NCBI GenBank assembly: GCA_020024175.1
Contig: JAHHUB010000075.1
Span: 1 to 8,213, forward strand
Source of the DNA: Oscillospiraceae bacterium
GTDB lineage: Bacteria; Bacillota; Clostridia; Oscillospirales; Ruminococcaceae
Length of the DNA stretch: 8,213 bases
Direction: 5' to 3'
Part shown: piece after piece, positions 1-6,202 of the stretch
Layout: every line of letters starts with the position of its first letter
Position numbering within the stretch: position 1 is the first letter of the stretch
Program-made: the position numbers and the translations under genes
Notes under the pieces: model-generated
What the model was told of the DNA's origin: nothing
What the model saw: only the letters and a program-made list of their open reading frames with translations
Databases searched by the model: none

Positions 1-1131
1 AAGCTTTTGATAATTGTGGGAACCAGACCGGAAATTATCAGATTGGCAGCAGTAATAAAAAAATGCAGACAGTATTTTGACTGCCTTTTAGCTCATACCG
101 GACAAAATTATGATTATAATTTAAACGGAGTATTTTTCCATGATTTAGAACTGGATGACCCTGATATATATATGAACACTGTCGGCAAAGATTTAGGTGA
201 AACCATGGGAAATATTATTGCAAAATCTTATCAGCTTATGGAAGAAATTAAGCCTGATGCTGTTTTGGTATTGGGAGATACAAACTCATGTCTTTCTGTA
301 ATCGGAGCTAAAAGGCTTCATATACCGATTTTCCATATGGAAGCAGGCAACAGATGTAAAGACGAATGTTTGCCTGAAGAAACAAACAGAAGAATTGTGG
401 ATATTATTTCAGATGTAAATATGGCATATTCCGAACACGCAAGAAGATATCTTTCAGACTGTGGACTGCCAAAAGAACGAACTTTTGTAACAGGTTCTCC
501 AATGGCAGAAGTTCTTCACAGCAACTTAAAAAAGATTGAAACCTCCAATATACACCAAAAACTTGGACTGGAAAAAGGAAAATATATTCTTCTTTCTGCT
601 CACAGAGAAGAAAATATTGACACAGAAAAAAACTTCATTTCTCTTTTTAGTGCAATTAATCAAATTGCTGAAAAATATAATATGCCTATTCTTTATTCAT
701 GTCATCCGAGAAGCAAAAAAAGACTGGAGCAAAGCGGATTTAAACTTGATAGGAGAGTAATTCAGCATGAACCTTTGGGATTTCATGATTATAATTGCTT
801 GCAGATGAATGCTTTTGCAGTTATTTCCGACAGTGGCACACTTCCCGAAGAAAGCAGTTTTTTTACAAGTGTGGGTCATCCCTTTCCCGCAGTTTGTATA
901 AGAACTTCCACAGAAAGACCGGAAGCTTTGGATAAGGCTTGTTTTGTGTTGGCTGGAATAGATATAAATGGACTTACTCAAGCTGTTGAAACTGCTGTTG
1001 AAATGAATAAAAATGGAGATTTTGGAATACCTGTGCCTGATTATATAGAGGAAAATGTTTCAACTAAAGTTGTTAAGATTATTCAGTCATATACAGGTAT
1101 AGTTAATAAAATGGTGTGGAGAAAAAATTAA
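1..1131 (+). CDS. fnlC: UDP-N-acetylglucosamine 2-epimerase family protein, CapG/FnlC (UDP-L-FucNAc-forming) type, 5' partial
   Basis: This is a non-hydrolysing UDP-HexNAc 2-epimerase, a cytoplasmic enzyme that inverts C2 of a UDP-sugar for surface polysaccharide. Visible motifs in order are GTRPEIIRL at the N-terminus, HTGQNYDY, LGDTNS, HMEAGNRC, PEETNRRIVD, a TGSP segment, SAHREENID, SCHPRS, SDSGTLPEESS and RTSTERPE, ending in STKVVKIIQSY. The usual catalytic and nucleotide-binding positions (GDT, EAG, PEExNR, HREEN, SDSG) are all present. As I recall the families, GTRPEIIRL, the RTSTERPE form and the C-terminal KVVKIIQSY stretch match S. aureus CapG and enterobacterial FnlC better than housekeeping WecB. 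CapG/FnlC makes UDP-N-acetyl-L-fucosamine from the talosamine epimer. The frame is open to base 1 (K-L-L-I-I-V-G-T), so the TTG at 7 is not the true start and a few N-terminal residues lie outside the window. The partner genes fnlA and fnlB would be expected just upstream. The family is certain; the exact substrate is inferred. Confidence 0.9.
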   Translation, partial: KLLIIVGTRPEIIRLAAVIKKCRQYFDCLLAHTGQNYDYNLNGVFFHDLELDDPDIYMNTVGKDLGETMGNIIAKSYQLMEEIKPDAVLVLGDTNSCLSVIGAKRLHIPIFHMEAGNRCKDECLPEETNRRIVDIISDVNMAYSEHARRYLSDCGLPKERTFVTGSPMAEVLHSNLKKIETSNIHQKLGLEKGKYILLSAHREENIDTEKNFISLFSAINQIAEKYNMPILYSCHPRSKKRLEQSGFKLDRRVIQHEPLGFHDYNCLQMNAFAVISDSGTLPEESSFFTSVGHPFPAVCIRTSTERPEALDKACFVLAGIDINGLTQAVETAVEMNKNGDFGIPVPDYIEENVSTKVVKIIQSYTGIVNKMVWRKN

Positions 1132-1178
1132 AAAATATATACTCATTGCATAATAAATTAAATTTCTTGGTAAAATAT

Positions 1179-1216
1179 AAAACTCCGATACTGTTTTTAT
1201 ACAGTATCGGAGTTTT
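1179..1216. terminator. bidirectional rho-independent terminator
   Basis: The sequence shows perfect 16-bp arms, 1179-1194 (AAAACTCCGATACTGT) and 1201-1216 (ACAGTATCGGAGTTTT), around a 6-nt loop. The A-tract on the left and T-tract on the right give a U-rich tail on both strands. It sits between the stop of the epimerase gene (1131) and the stop of the convergent oleate hydratase gene (1238), so it can end both transcripts. Confidence 0.9.
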
Positions 1217-1237
1217 CGGTTTTCGTATAATGTTATT

Positions 1238-3013
1238 TTAAATTACATTATATTCATTTAAAAGTTTTTCAACCTCTGTTCCTGAGATTTTTTTCAATGC
1301 CTCTTTAAGCAACATTTTCTGAGCCATATTTAAGTTCATATCTGTTACTTTCTTTCCATCACGGATTTTTACTGTGGCATCAAGCAGACAGCGAATATCA
1401 TAAATACTTCCCCATACTTCCGGTACACCACGGTCTACATTCAATAAAGTGTACACAGCTTCCATACCTGTACGCATGGAATATTCTGTGGTGAAAATTG
1501 TATCCCGTGGAGTTTCGGCAAATTGTCCGATAAATGCAAAGTTTACGGCTCCCTGAGGTACAACATCTGGACGATCCCCTGCACTGCGAGGCATAAAGAA
1601 TGCAGTAATATATGGCATCATACATGGAATTGTATTAGCACTGTGTTCAGCCATTTCTTCAATTTGGTCAACCGGAACACCTAAATGATAAAGCCATTCC
1701 ATACAGATTTCCTTACCTGTACAATCACGCATAGCTTTTTTAACAAAATTACCAGGTTTGTCAGTGAAAAGTCCATAAATCCAGCCAACTAACTGATTTT
1801 TAGGCTGAGTTCTGAATTGCGGCTGACGGTTAAATGTCCAGCTCAAAAGCCAGTTGGAGTCTTTAACTGTTACAATACCGCCAGTAACTACTTTTCCGCT
1901 AAAAGGATCTCTCTGACATATTTTTTGAACATATGGAGGAATTCTGTCATCTAAAGTAGTTACAGTAGCACTCATCCAATTTGTTTTTTCAGGGTCAGAG
2001 CAGAAGTTTTCAGGGTGGCCAAAGCTTTTATCCTGAGCTGCTATGCGTTTCCACATATCCCAGCCGCCACCTACTTCAAGTTCGGGTTTAAATTCAGCAG
2101 GTTTATCCTGACTGCCCAAGCTGGAGTTTTCAACACATCCACCGGGTGTAATAAATACCAAATCATTTTCGGTGAGATTTATTGTTTCTTCACCTTTTTC
2201 TGTGATAAGAGAAATACTCTTAGCAAGCTTGCGGGAAAGTGTAATGTCAAATTTTACGTCGGCAACTTTTGTGTTATAATGGAAAATTACACCTGATTTT
2301 TCCAAATATTTTACCATAGGCAAAATCATTGATTCATACTGATTATATTTAGTAAAACGCAGAGCTTTAAAATCAGGCAAACCTCCAATGTGATGTATAT
2401 AACGATGGATATAGCGTTTCATTTCAAGTGCACTGTGCCAGTTTTCAAAGGCAAACATTGTTCTCCAATAAAGCCAGAAATTTGAATTTAATACTTCATC
2501 ATCAAAAAAATCAGTGATAGGTTTGTCATATAGTTTCTCATCAGGTGTGAAGAATAAATGCATAATTTCCATAGCAGCTTTGTCGGATAGGCCAAATTTA
2601 CCATCTGTGTGAGCACTTTTACCTCTGTTTTGAGTAGCTCTCATAAGGGAGTAGTTAGGGTCTTTTTTGTTAAGCCAGTAGTATTCGTCCAATACACTTA
2701 CGCCTTCTGTTTCGATTGAGGGTATGGAATGGAACAAATCCCACATAACTTCAAAATGATTGTCCATTTCTCGTCCGCCACGCATTACATATCCAAGACC
2801 TGTGTATTCAAAACCATCACAGGCACCACCTGGAATAGGATCTTTTTCATATATGTGTATATGATTTCCTTCCATTTGAGCATCTCTGACCAAATAGCAG
2901 GCTGCTGTCAGTGCAGCTAAACCTGTACCTACAATATATGCGTATTTGTTTTCTACGCCTTCAGGTTTTTGTGGACGTGCAAATGCTTCATAGTTTCCGC
3001 TTGAATAATACAT
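1238..3013 (-). CDS. ohyA: oleate hydratase (myosin-cross-reactive antigen family)
   Basis: This FAD-dependent fatty acid double-bond hydratase adds water to cis-9 unsaturated fatty acids, for example oleate to 10-hydroxystearate. It acts at the inner face of the membrane and helps detoxify host or environmental unsaturated fatty acids. The 591-residue length equals that of S. aureus OhyA as I recall it. Near the N-terminus is the FAD-binding fold, GTGLAALTAA at 29-38, followed by IYEKD and PGGACDG (about 54-67). RGGREM at 78-83 places Glu82, and KRYIHRY at 199-205 places Tyr201, the two positions reported as catalytic in the S. aureus enzyme. No truncation or frameshift is seen. AAGGAGG at 3023-3029, 9 nt before the ATG, fixes the start. 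The gene is transcribed alone between a terminator and its own promoter region, with no regulator gene adjoining. The in vivo substrate range is inferred from the family. Confidence 0.96.
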   Translation of the reverse strand: MYYSSGNYEAFARPQKPEGVENKYAYIVGTGLAALTAACYLVRDAQMEGNHIHIYEKDPIPGGACDGFEYTGLGYVMRGGREMDNHFEVMWDLFHSIPSIETEGVSVLDEYYWLNKKDPNYSLMRATQNRGKSAHTDGKFGLSDKAAMEIMHLFFTPDEKLYDKPITDFFDDEVLNSNFWLYWRTMFAFENWHSALEMKRYIHRYIHHIGGLPDFKALRFTKYNQYESMILPMVKYLEKSGVIFHYNTKVADVKFDITLSRKLAKSISLITEKGEETINLTENDLVFITPGGCVENSSLGSQDKPAEFKPELEVGGGWDMWKRIAAQDKSFGHPENFCSDPEKTNWMSATVTTLDDRIPPYVQKICQRDPFSGKVVTGGIVTVKDSNWLLSWTFNRQPQFRTQPKNQLVGWIYGLFTDKPGNFVKKAMRDCTGKEICMEWLYHLGVPVDQIEEMAEHSANTIPCMMPYITAFFMPRSAGDRPDVVPQGAVNFAFIGQFAETPRDTIFTTEYSMRTGMEAVYTLLNVDRGVPEVWGSIYDIRCLLDATVKIRDGKKVTDMNLNMAQKMLLKEALKKISGTEVEKLLNEYNVI

Positions 3014-3046
3014 AATATAAATCCTCCTTGTTTATTTGATGATATG

Positions 3047-3075
3047 AGAATACTTCAAATTTACACCTTTTGCAA
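3047..3075 (-). promoter_or_regulatory. candidate sigma-A promoter of ohyA
   Basis: On the minus strand TTGCAA (3070-3075) is followed after exactly 17 nt by TATTCT (3047-3052). This is a reasonable but not perfect match to the sigma-A consensus. It would give a leader of about 25-30 nt containing the AAGGAGG ribosome binding site. The AT-rich context means other -10-like hexamers exist, so this is a best candidate only. Confidence 0.5.
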
Positions 3076-3092
3076 TAATCAATAAAACTAAG

Positions 3093-3159
3093 ATGATAAA
3101 GAAATTATCTCATATTAATTATTGCTTAAATTTTTATCATTTAACGATATTTGATAAAA
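3093..3159. repeat. cluster of TGATAAA repeats in the ohyA upstream region
   Basis: TGATAAA occurs at 3094-3100 and 3152-3158, and its complement TTTATCA at 3133-3139. The last two form an inverted repeat with 8-bp arms TTTTATCA (3132-3139) and TGATAAAA (3152-3159) and a 12-nt spacer. A further GATAA-N5-TTATC lies at 3095-3109. The cluster is about 20-85 bp upstream of the candidate -35, where an activator or repressor could bind. In DNA this AT-rich such repeats can arise by chance. The rest of the 3014-3333 gap holds only the ohyA promoter and the iscR terminator. Confidence 0.3.
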
Positions 3160-3221
3160 TAAATATTTATTTAATTTAATATTATTAAAATGCTGAATAT
3201 AGCTGTAATAAAATATAATTA

Positions 3222-3260
3222 AAATCGAAGTACTTACATTAAATGCAGGTACCTCGATTT
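3222..3260 (-). terminator. terminator of the iscS-iscU-iscR operon
   Basis: A 19-position imperfect inverted repeat is centred at 3241. In minus-strand RNA two of its three non-Watson-Crick positions become G-U pairs, leaving one C-A mismatch. In plus-strand RNA two mismatches remain. The minus strand continues directly into a U-rich run (UUUUAAUUAUAUUUUAUU). It lies 73 nt past the iscR stop codon, so it most likely ends the isc transcript. Confidence 0.72.
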
Positions 3261-3333
3261 ATTACTATATCAATATTGTGTAAAATAATCTGATGTATTT
3301 AAACAGAGAAGAATCATTACTGACAAAATGTGT

Positions 3334-3750
3334 TTAGTGATTATCTTCTCTTTTCATTAAATCTGCAACAGTTACATTATCGAGATAGTCGTTTATTATT
3401 TTATTTAAATTATTCCACATTGTAATGGTACGACAGGTGTCCATTCGCTCACATTTTTCGGAATTACATTCAAGACAGGAAACAGGGGCTAAATCTCCTT
3501 CTGTCAATCTGAGAATATCTCCCACTCTGCAATTTTCCGGGGAAATGGTAAGTTTATATCCACCACCTTTTCCGTGAGTACCTTCAATTAAATGTTGTTT
3601 TGTGAGAACGGGGAAGATTCTCTCAAGATATTTTAATGAAATATTTTGACGGTTAGCTATGTCTTTCAGCGGAACAGGACCTGTGCTTTGATTTTCTGCT
3701 AAATCTATGACAGCACGGAGAGCATAACGACCTCTGGTTGAAATCATCAT
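3334..3750 (-). CDS. iscR: Rrf2 family transcriptional regulator, IscR-like
   Basis: This 138-residue cytoplasmic DNA-binding protein probably senses Fe-S cluster supply and controls the isc operon. It begins with the family signature MISTRGRYALRAVIDLA. A winged helix spans about residues 26-68 with ISLKYLERIF as recognition helix and GKGGGYKL as wing. Glu43 is at the position that in E. coli IscR decides operator choice. The cluster-binding loop has Cys92, Cys95, Cys100 and Cys106, against Cys92/98/104 plus His107 in E. coli; here the aligned His position is Ile109. It is the last gene of iscS-iscU-iscR, 48 nt after iscU. A GAGGTG ribosome binding site (3757-3762) serves tandem ATGs at 3750 and 3747; I kept the outer one, which is common in clostridial homologues. 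It could instead be a CymR-like cysteine regulator, but the cysteine cluster and operon favour an IscR role. Confidence 0.87.
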   Translation of the reverse strand: MMISTRGRYALRAVIDLAENQSTGPVPLKDIANRQNISLKYLERIFPVLTKQHLIEGTHGKGGGYKLTISPENCRVGDILRLTEGDLAPVSCLECNSEKCERMDTCRTITMWNNLNKIINDYLDNVTVADLMKREDNH

Positions 3751-3762
3751 CTAAATCACCTC

Positions 3763-3794
3763 TTTATATTGTGGTTTATCCATGCCAATATAAA
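3763..3794 (-). promoter_or_regulatory. intercistronic stem-loop or operator before iscR
   Basis: Perfect 9-bp inverted repeats TTTATATTG (3763-3771) and CAATATAAA (3786-3794) flank a 14-nt loop. They fill most of the 48-nt gap between iscU and iscR. In minus-strand RNA the 3' arm ends at the base next to the GAGGTG ribosome binding site of iscR. It could set iscR translation, act as an RNA-processing or stability element, or be a DNA operator. It has no U-tail, so it is not a normal terminator. The structure is seen; the role is inferred. Confidence 0.45.
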
Positions 3795-3798
3795 TAAT

Positions 3799-4221
3799 TT
3801 AATGTTCACAGCATGAACACTCAGGAAATTTTGAATGATCATAGGATATACCGTTTTTTTCATAGTAGTCTTTCAAAGCCAGTTTAATAGCTTCTTCAGC
3901 AAGTACGGAACAGTGCATTTTATGAGCCGGCAAGCCGTCCAAAGCTTCAGCTACTGCTTTGTTTGTCAATGTTAAAGCATCATCTATTGATTTTCCTTTA
4001 ATCATTTCTGTAGCCATGGAACTGGATGCAATAGCACTTCCACAGCCAAAAGTTTCAAATTTAACATCTGTAATTATATTGTTGTCAATTTTAAGATATA
4101 TTTTCATAATATCGCCACATTTTGCATTTCCTACTTCGCCTATTCCGTCAGCATTTTCAATTATTCCTATATTGCGTGGATTGCGGAAATGATCCATTAC
4201 TTTTTCACTGTATAAAGCCAT
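3799..4221 (-). CDS. iscU: Fe-S cluster assembly scaffold protein IscU/NifU-N family
   Basis: This 140-residue cytoplasmic scaffold assembles Fe-S clusters from iron and from sulfur supplied by IscS, then hands them to apoproteins. The three ligand cysteines and their partners are all in place: Cys35 and Asp37 (NAKCGD), Cys60 (TFGCGSAIASSS) and His103-Cys104 (MHCSVLAEEAI). The N-terminal YSEKVMDHFRNPRNIG is the family hallmark. The length is close to that usual for IscU. The C-terminal tail ends in ECSCCEH with three additional cysteines (135, 137, 138) that are not part of the scaffold site. The gene starts 11 nt after the iscS stop codon, with its AAGGAGA ribosome binding site next to that stop, so the two are translationally close and co-transcribed. 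No hscA, hscB, iscA or ferredoxin gene follows, which fits the minimal clostridial ISC arrangement. Confidence 0.95.
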   Translation of the reverse strand: MALYSEKVMDHFRNPRNIGIIENADGIGEVGNAKCGDIMKIYLKIDNNIITDVKFETFGCGSAIASSSMATEMIKGKSIDDALTLTNKAVAEALDGLPAHKMHCSVLAEEAIKLALKDYYEKNGISYDHSKFPECSCCEH

Positions 4222-4232
4222 AATTATTCTCC

Positions 4233-5423
4233 TTATTTAATTATAAATTTTTGTTTGCCTTCGGTAAGATTTCTCCAAACTGGTGAGATACTTCTAAGAT
4301 ATGAAACAACTTCGGAAACACTTTCGATTATATAATCAACTTCTTCTTCAGTATTTTCTTTTGATAAAGACAGTCGCAAAGAACCATGGGCTATTTCATG
4401 AGGTCTGCCAATGGATAACAGTACATGGCTTGGATCCAAGGAACCTGAAGTACAGGCAGAACCGGAAGATGCATATATACCTTTGTCATCTAAAAGCAGA
4501 AGCAAAGATTCACCTTCAATTCCTTCAAAGCAGAAGTTTACATTGTTGGGAAGACGGGAAATTTCGTCGCCATTCAGTGCTGAATGAGGAATTTTTGAAA
4601 GACCTGAAATAAGTTTATCTCTTAATTTTGTTAAATAAGCAGCAGTTTCTTCCATATGGCTGCAGGATTCTTCCAATGCAGCAGCCATACCCATAATAGC
4701 GGGTATATTTTCAGTTCCTCCTCGTTTTCCTCGTTCCTGGGCACCGCCTTCAATTAAATTGGAAAGTTTTATTCCCCGTTTTGCATACAACAAGCCTACA
4801 CCTTTGGGACCGTTGAATTTATGAGCGGAAAGTGACAGCATATCTATATTTTGTTTTTTAACATCAATGGGTAAATGACCTGCTGCCTGTACAGCATCAG
4901 TGTGAAATAAAACACCTTTTTGACGGCAAATTTCACCTATTTCAGCTATAGGCTGTATTGTGCCGATTTCATTATTGGCATACATTACAGTTACAAGACA
5001 AGTGTCTTCTCTGATGGCATCATTAACTTGGTTTGGTGTTATTAAGCCGTTTTCATGTACATCTAACAGGGTGATTTCATAACCCTCTGATTCCAGTTTA
5101 TTTAATGTGTGCAAAACAGCATGATGTTCAAATGCTGTTGAAATTATGTGTTTTTTTCCTTTGGCAGCTCCAAGTTTAGCAGCGGAAATAATAGCTTGAT
5201 TGTCAGCTTCACTGCCACCGGAGGTAAAGATGATTTCATTGGGGTTGCAGTTTATGAGTTCTGCAATTTTTGACCTTGCACTGAAAAGTGCTTCATTGGC
5301 TTTTTGTCCTACCGAGTGGAGGCTGGAGGGGTTTCCGTAAATGTTATTCAAATATGGCAGCATTGCATTAATGGAAGTGGAACTCATTTTTGTGGTGGCA
5401 GCATTATCTGCGTAAATATGCAT
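4233..5423 (-). CDS. iscS: cysteine desulfurase IscS/NifS family
   Basis: This PLP enzyme converts L-cysteine to alanine and leaves a persulfide sulfur that is passed to IscU and, in many bacteria, to tRNA thiolation enzymes. The 396-residue protein opens with YADNAATT. It shows TSGGSEADN (67-75, cofactor phosphate site), His100 in FEHHAV, Asp176 in HTDAVQA, the PLP lysine Lys202 in SAHKFNGPKGVG, and RGGTENI at 234-240. The catalytic Cys324 lies in the long flexible loop SSGSACTSGSLDPSHVL that marks group I (IscS/NifS) enzymes rather than SufS. It is the first gene of the operon. Its ribosome binding site AAAGGAAG (5430-5437) precedes an ATG that gives the expected N-terminus. A leader of about 100 nt separates the start codon from the promoter. 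All key residues are intact. Confidence 0.96.
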   Translation of the reverse strand: MHIYADNAATTKMSSTSINAMLPYLNNIYGNPSSLHSVGQKANEALFSARSKIAELINCNPNEIIFTSGGSEADNQAIISAAKLGAAKGKKHIISTAFEHHAVLHTLNKLESEGYEITLLDVHENGLITPNQVNDAIREDTCLVTVMYANNEIGTIQPIAEIGEICRQKGVLFHTDAVQAAGHLPIDVKKQNIDMLSLSAHKFNGPKGVGLLYAKRGIKLSNLIEGGAQERGKRGGTENIPAIMGMAAALEESCSHMEETAAYLTKLRDKLISGLSKIPHSALNGDEISRLPNNVNFCFEGIEGESLLLLLDDKGIYASSGSACTSGSLDPSHVLLSIGRPHEIAHGSLRLSLSKENTEEEVDYIIESVSEVVSYLRSISPVWRNLTEGKQKFIIK

Positions 5424-5511
5424 ATAAAACTTCCTTTCTTTTTATAATAAAAATATATATGGTTTTAAGATTTAAAATTAAGATGAGATTAAATATATTG
5501 ACTGAAATAAA

Positions 5512-5530
5512 ACCTACTTAATTTGTAGGT
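5512..5530. promoter_or_regulatory. IscR-type operator O2, over the isc transcription start
   Basis: ACCTACTTAATTTGTAGGT is an inverted repeat lying in longer arms AAACCTAC (5510-5517) and GTAGGTTT (5525-5532). The 17-bp core from CC to GG has the length and the CCnACT layout of the E. coli type 1 IscR site (CCGACT-N5-AGTCGG), with T-A replacing G-C at the third position. It covers the expected start of isc transcription just past the -10, so binding should repress. The regulator is inferred to be the Rrf2 protein encoded at 3334-3750. Confidence 0.7.
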
Positions 5531-5532
5531 TT

Positions 5533-5561
5533 ATTATAACATTATTTACCTACCATGTCAA
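5533..5561 (-). promoter_or_regulatory. sigma-A promoter of iscS-iscU-iscR
   Basis: On the minus strand a perfect TTGACA (5556-5561) is separated by exactly 17 nt from a perfect TATAAT (5533-5538). Initiation is expected near 5525-5527, giving a leader of about 100 nt before the iscS ATG. Such a strong core promoter makes sense if it is normally held down by a repressor, and two operators overlap it. Confidence 0.88.
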
Positions 5562-5572
5562 TAGGTAAATAA
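5542..5572. promoter_or_regulatory. IscR-type operator O1, over the -35 of the isc promoter
   Basis: Perfect 11-bp arms TTATTTACCTA (5542-5552) and TAGGTAAATAA (5562-5572) surround a 9-nt centre that contains the -35 hexamer. The core ACCTACCATGTCAATAGGT (5548-5566) has the same 19-bp layout as O2, and the two centres are 36 bp apart. Two matching palindromes flanking a -10 and covering the -35 indicate direct repression of iscS-iscU-iscR. Confidence 0.7.
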
Positions 5573-5692
5573 AATTAAATTAATATCAAGGAATATTTTA
5601 GATTATACTAATAATTTTTTGAAGAAAACGAAATATTTGCTTTTATATAATTTAATTTTTTGTGAATTAACAAGAAATTTTCTCAAGTATTA

Positions 5693-5721
5693 TTGACATA
5701 ATGGATAATGATATATATAAT
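5693..5721 (+). promoter_or_regulatory. sigma-A promoter of the marR-FUSC operon
   Basis: A perfect TTGACA (5693-5698) is followed after exactly 17 nt by a perfect TATAAT (5716-5721). Transcription should start near 5728, about 30 nt before the regulator's ATG at 5760. The stretch between this promoter and the isc operators (about 5573-5692) is very AT-rich and I see no further gene or convincing site in it. Confidence 0.85.
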
Positions 5722-5733
5722 TAACATTGTTAA
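5721..5733. promoter_or_regulatory. probable MarR autoregulatory operator
   Basis: TTAACATTGTTAA is a perfect 13-bp palindrome (TTAACA, central T, TGTTAA). It begins at the last base of the -10 and covers the expected start point. Short palindromes of this size over the promoter of their own gene are typical MarR dimer sites. Binding here would block RNA polymerase, giving repression of both the regulator and the membrane protein gene. The ligand is not evident. Confidence 0.65.
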
Positions 5734-5759
5734 CTTATTTTACGGTATGGAGGGGGCTT

Positions 5760-6188
5760 ATGATAAAACAGGAATGGCTGAAAATGCTTTCATACAGACA
5801 TCAACTACAGCATTTTGTGAGAATATTTATGCCTCATGGGCAAAATAATGCTCTTACATCCGGTGAACTGGAAATACTCTCCATGATATTTATTTATCCC
5901 GAAAGCACTTTACAGGAACTGAGCCGACAAAGCGGCATGAAAAAAGAAGCTGTCAGCAGATTATTAAAACAGCTTTACTTTAAAAAATGTATTAAAAAAG
6001 AAAAACATCCCACTGATGAAAGAAGCTATATTCTTTCTCTTACAGAGGAAGGAACAAAGATGTTAAAAGAAAATCAAAGCCATATCTTAAAGCCTTTTTA
6101 TGAACTTAAAAGAAGTATGGGAGATGACTTTGACAAGCTTTTTGAACTTATTTCACAGGTGGTAGATACTGAAAATAAAAATGATTAA
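5760..6188 (+). CDS. MarR family transcriptional regulator
   Basis: This is a 142-residue dimeric winged-helix regulator. The helix-turn-helix spans about residues 49-75 (STLQELSRQSGMKKEAVSRLLKQL broken across the two helices), followed by the wing with the family's D-x-R signature (HPTDERSY, 83-90) and LSLTEEG. The outer helices that form the dimer interface are at residues 3-25 and about 97-135. The ORF is open further upstream to a TTG at 5727, but that codon lies inside the promoter palindrome and at the transcription start. ATG 5760 has a strong GGAGGGGG ribosome binding site (5749-5756), so it is the real start. The gene is 14 nt upstream of the FUSC-family gene and surely co-transcribed with it. 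It is likely a repressor released by a small aromatic or drug-like molecule; the ligand cannot be told from sequence. Confidence 0.9.
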   Translation: MIKQEWLKMLSYRHQLQHFVRIFMPHGQNNALTSGELEILSMIFIYPESTLQELSRQSGMKKEAVSRLLKQLYFKKCIKKEKHPTDERSYILSLTEEGTKMLKENQSHILKPFYELKRSMGDDFDKLFELISQVVDTENKND

Positions 6189-6202
6189 ACAGAGGTAATA
6201 AT

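Noticed and set aside
697..981. Antisense open frame within the epimerase gene
   Set aside because: It overlaps a strongly conserved coding sequence on the other strand, has no ribosome binding site and its translation resembles no protein family I know.
2015..2296. Plus-strand open frames within the oleate hydratase gene (also at 2729-2920)
   Set aside because: They are shadows of a gene whose protein is unmistakable. They have no promoter or ribosome binding site.
3263..3333. Small gene or RNA between the isc terminator and iscR
   Set aside because: No start codon with a ribosome binding site, no hairpin and no promoter pair were seen.
5424..5525. Possible riboswitch or T-box in the roughly 100-nt isc leader
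   Set aside because: The leader is almost entirely AT-rich with no stable stem, conserved core or terminator/antiterminator pair. The operators explain regulation better.
5727..5759. N-terminal extension of the MarR regulator from a TTG codon
   Set aside because: The TTG lies inside the promoter palindrome at the expected transcription start. The ATG at 5760 has a strong GGAGGGGG ribosome binding site and gives a normal MarR N-terminus.
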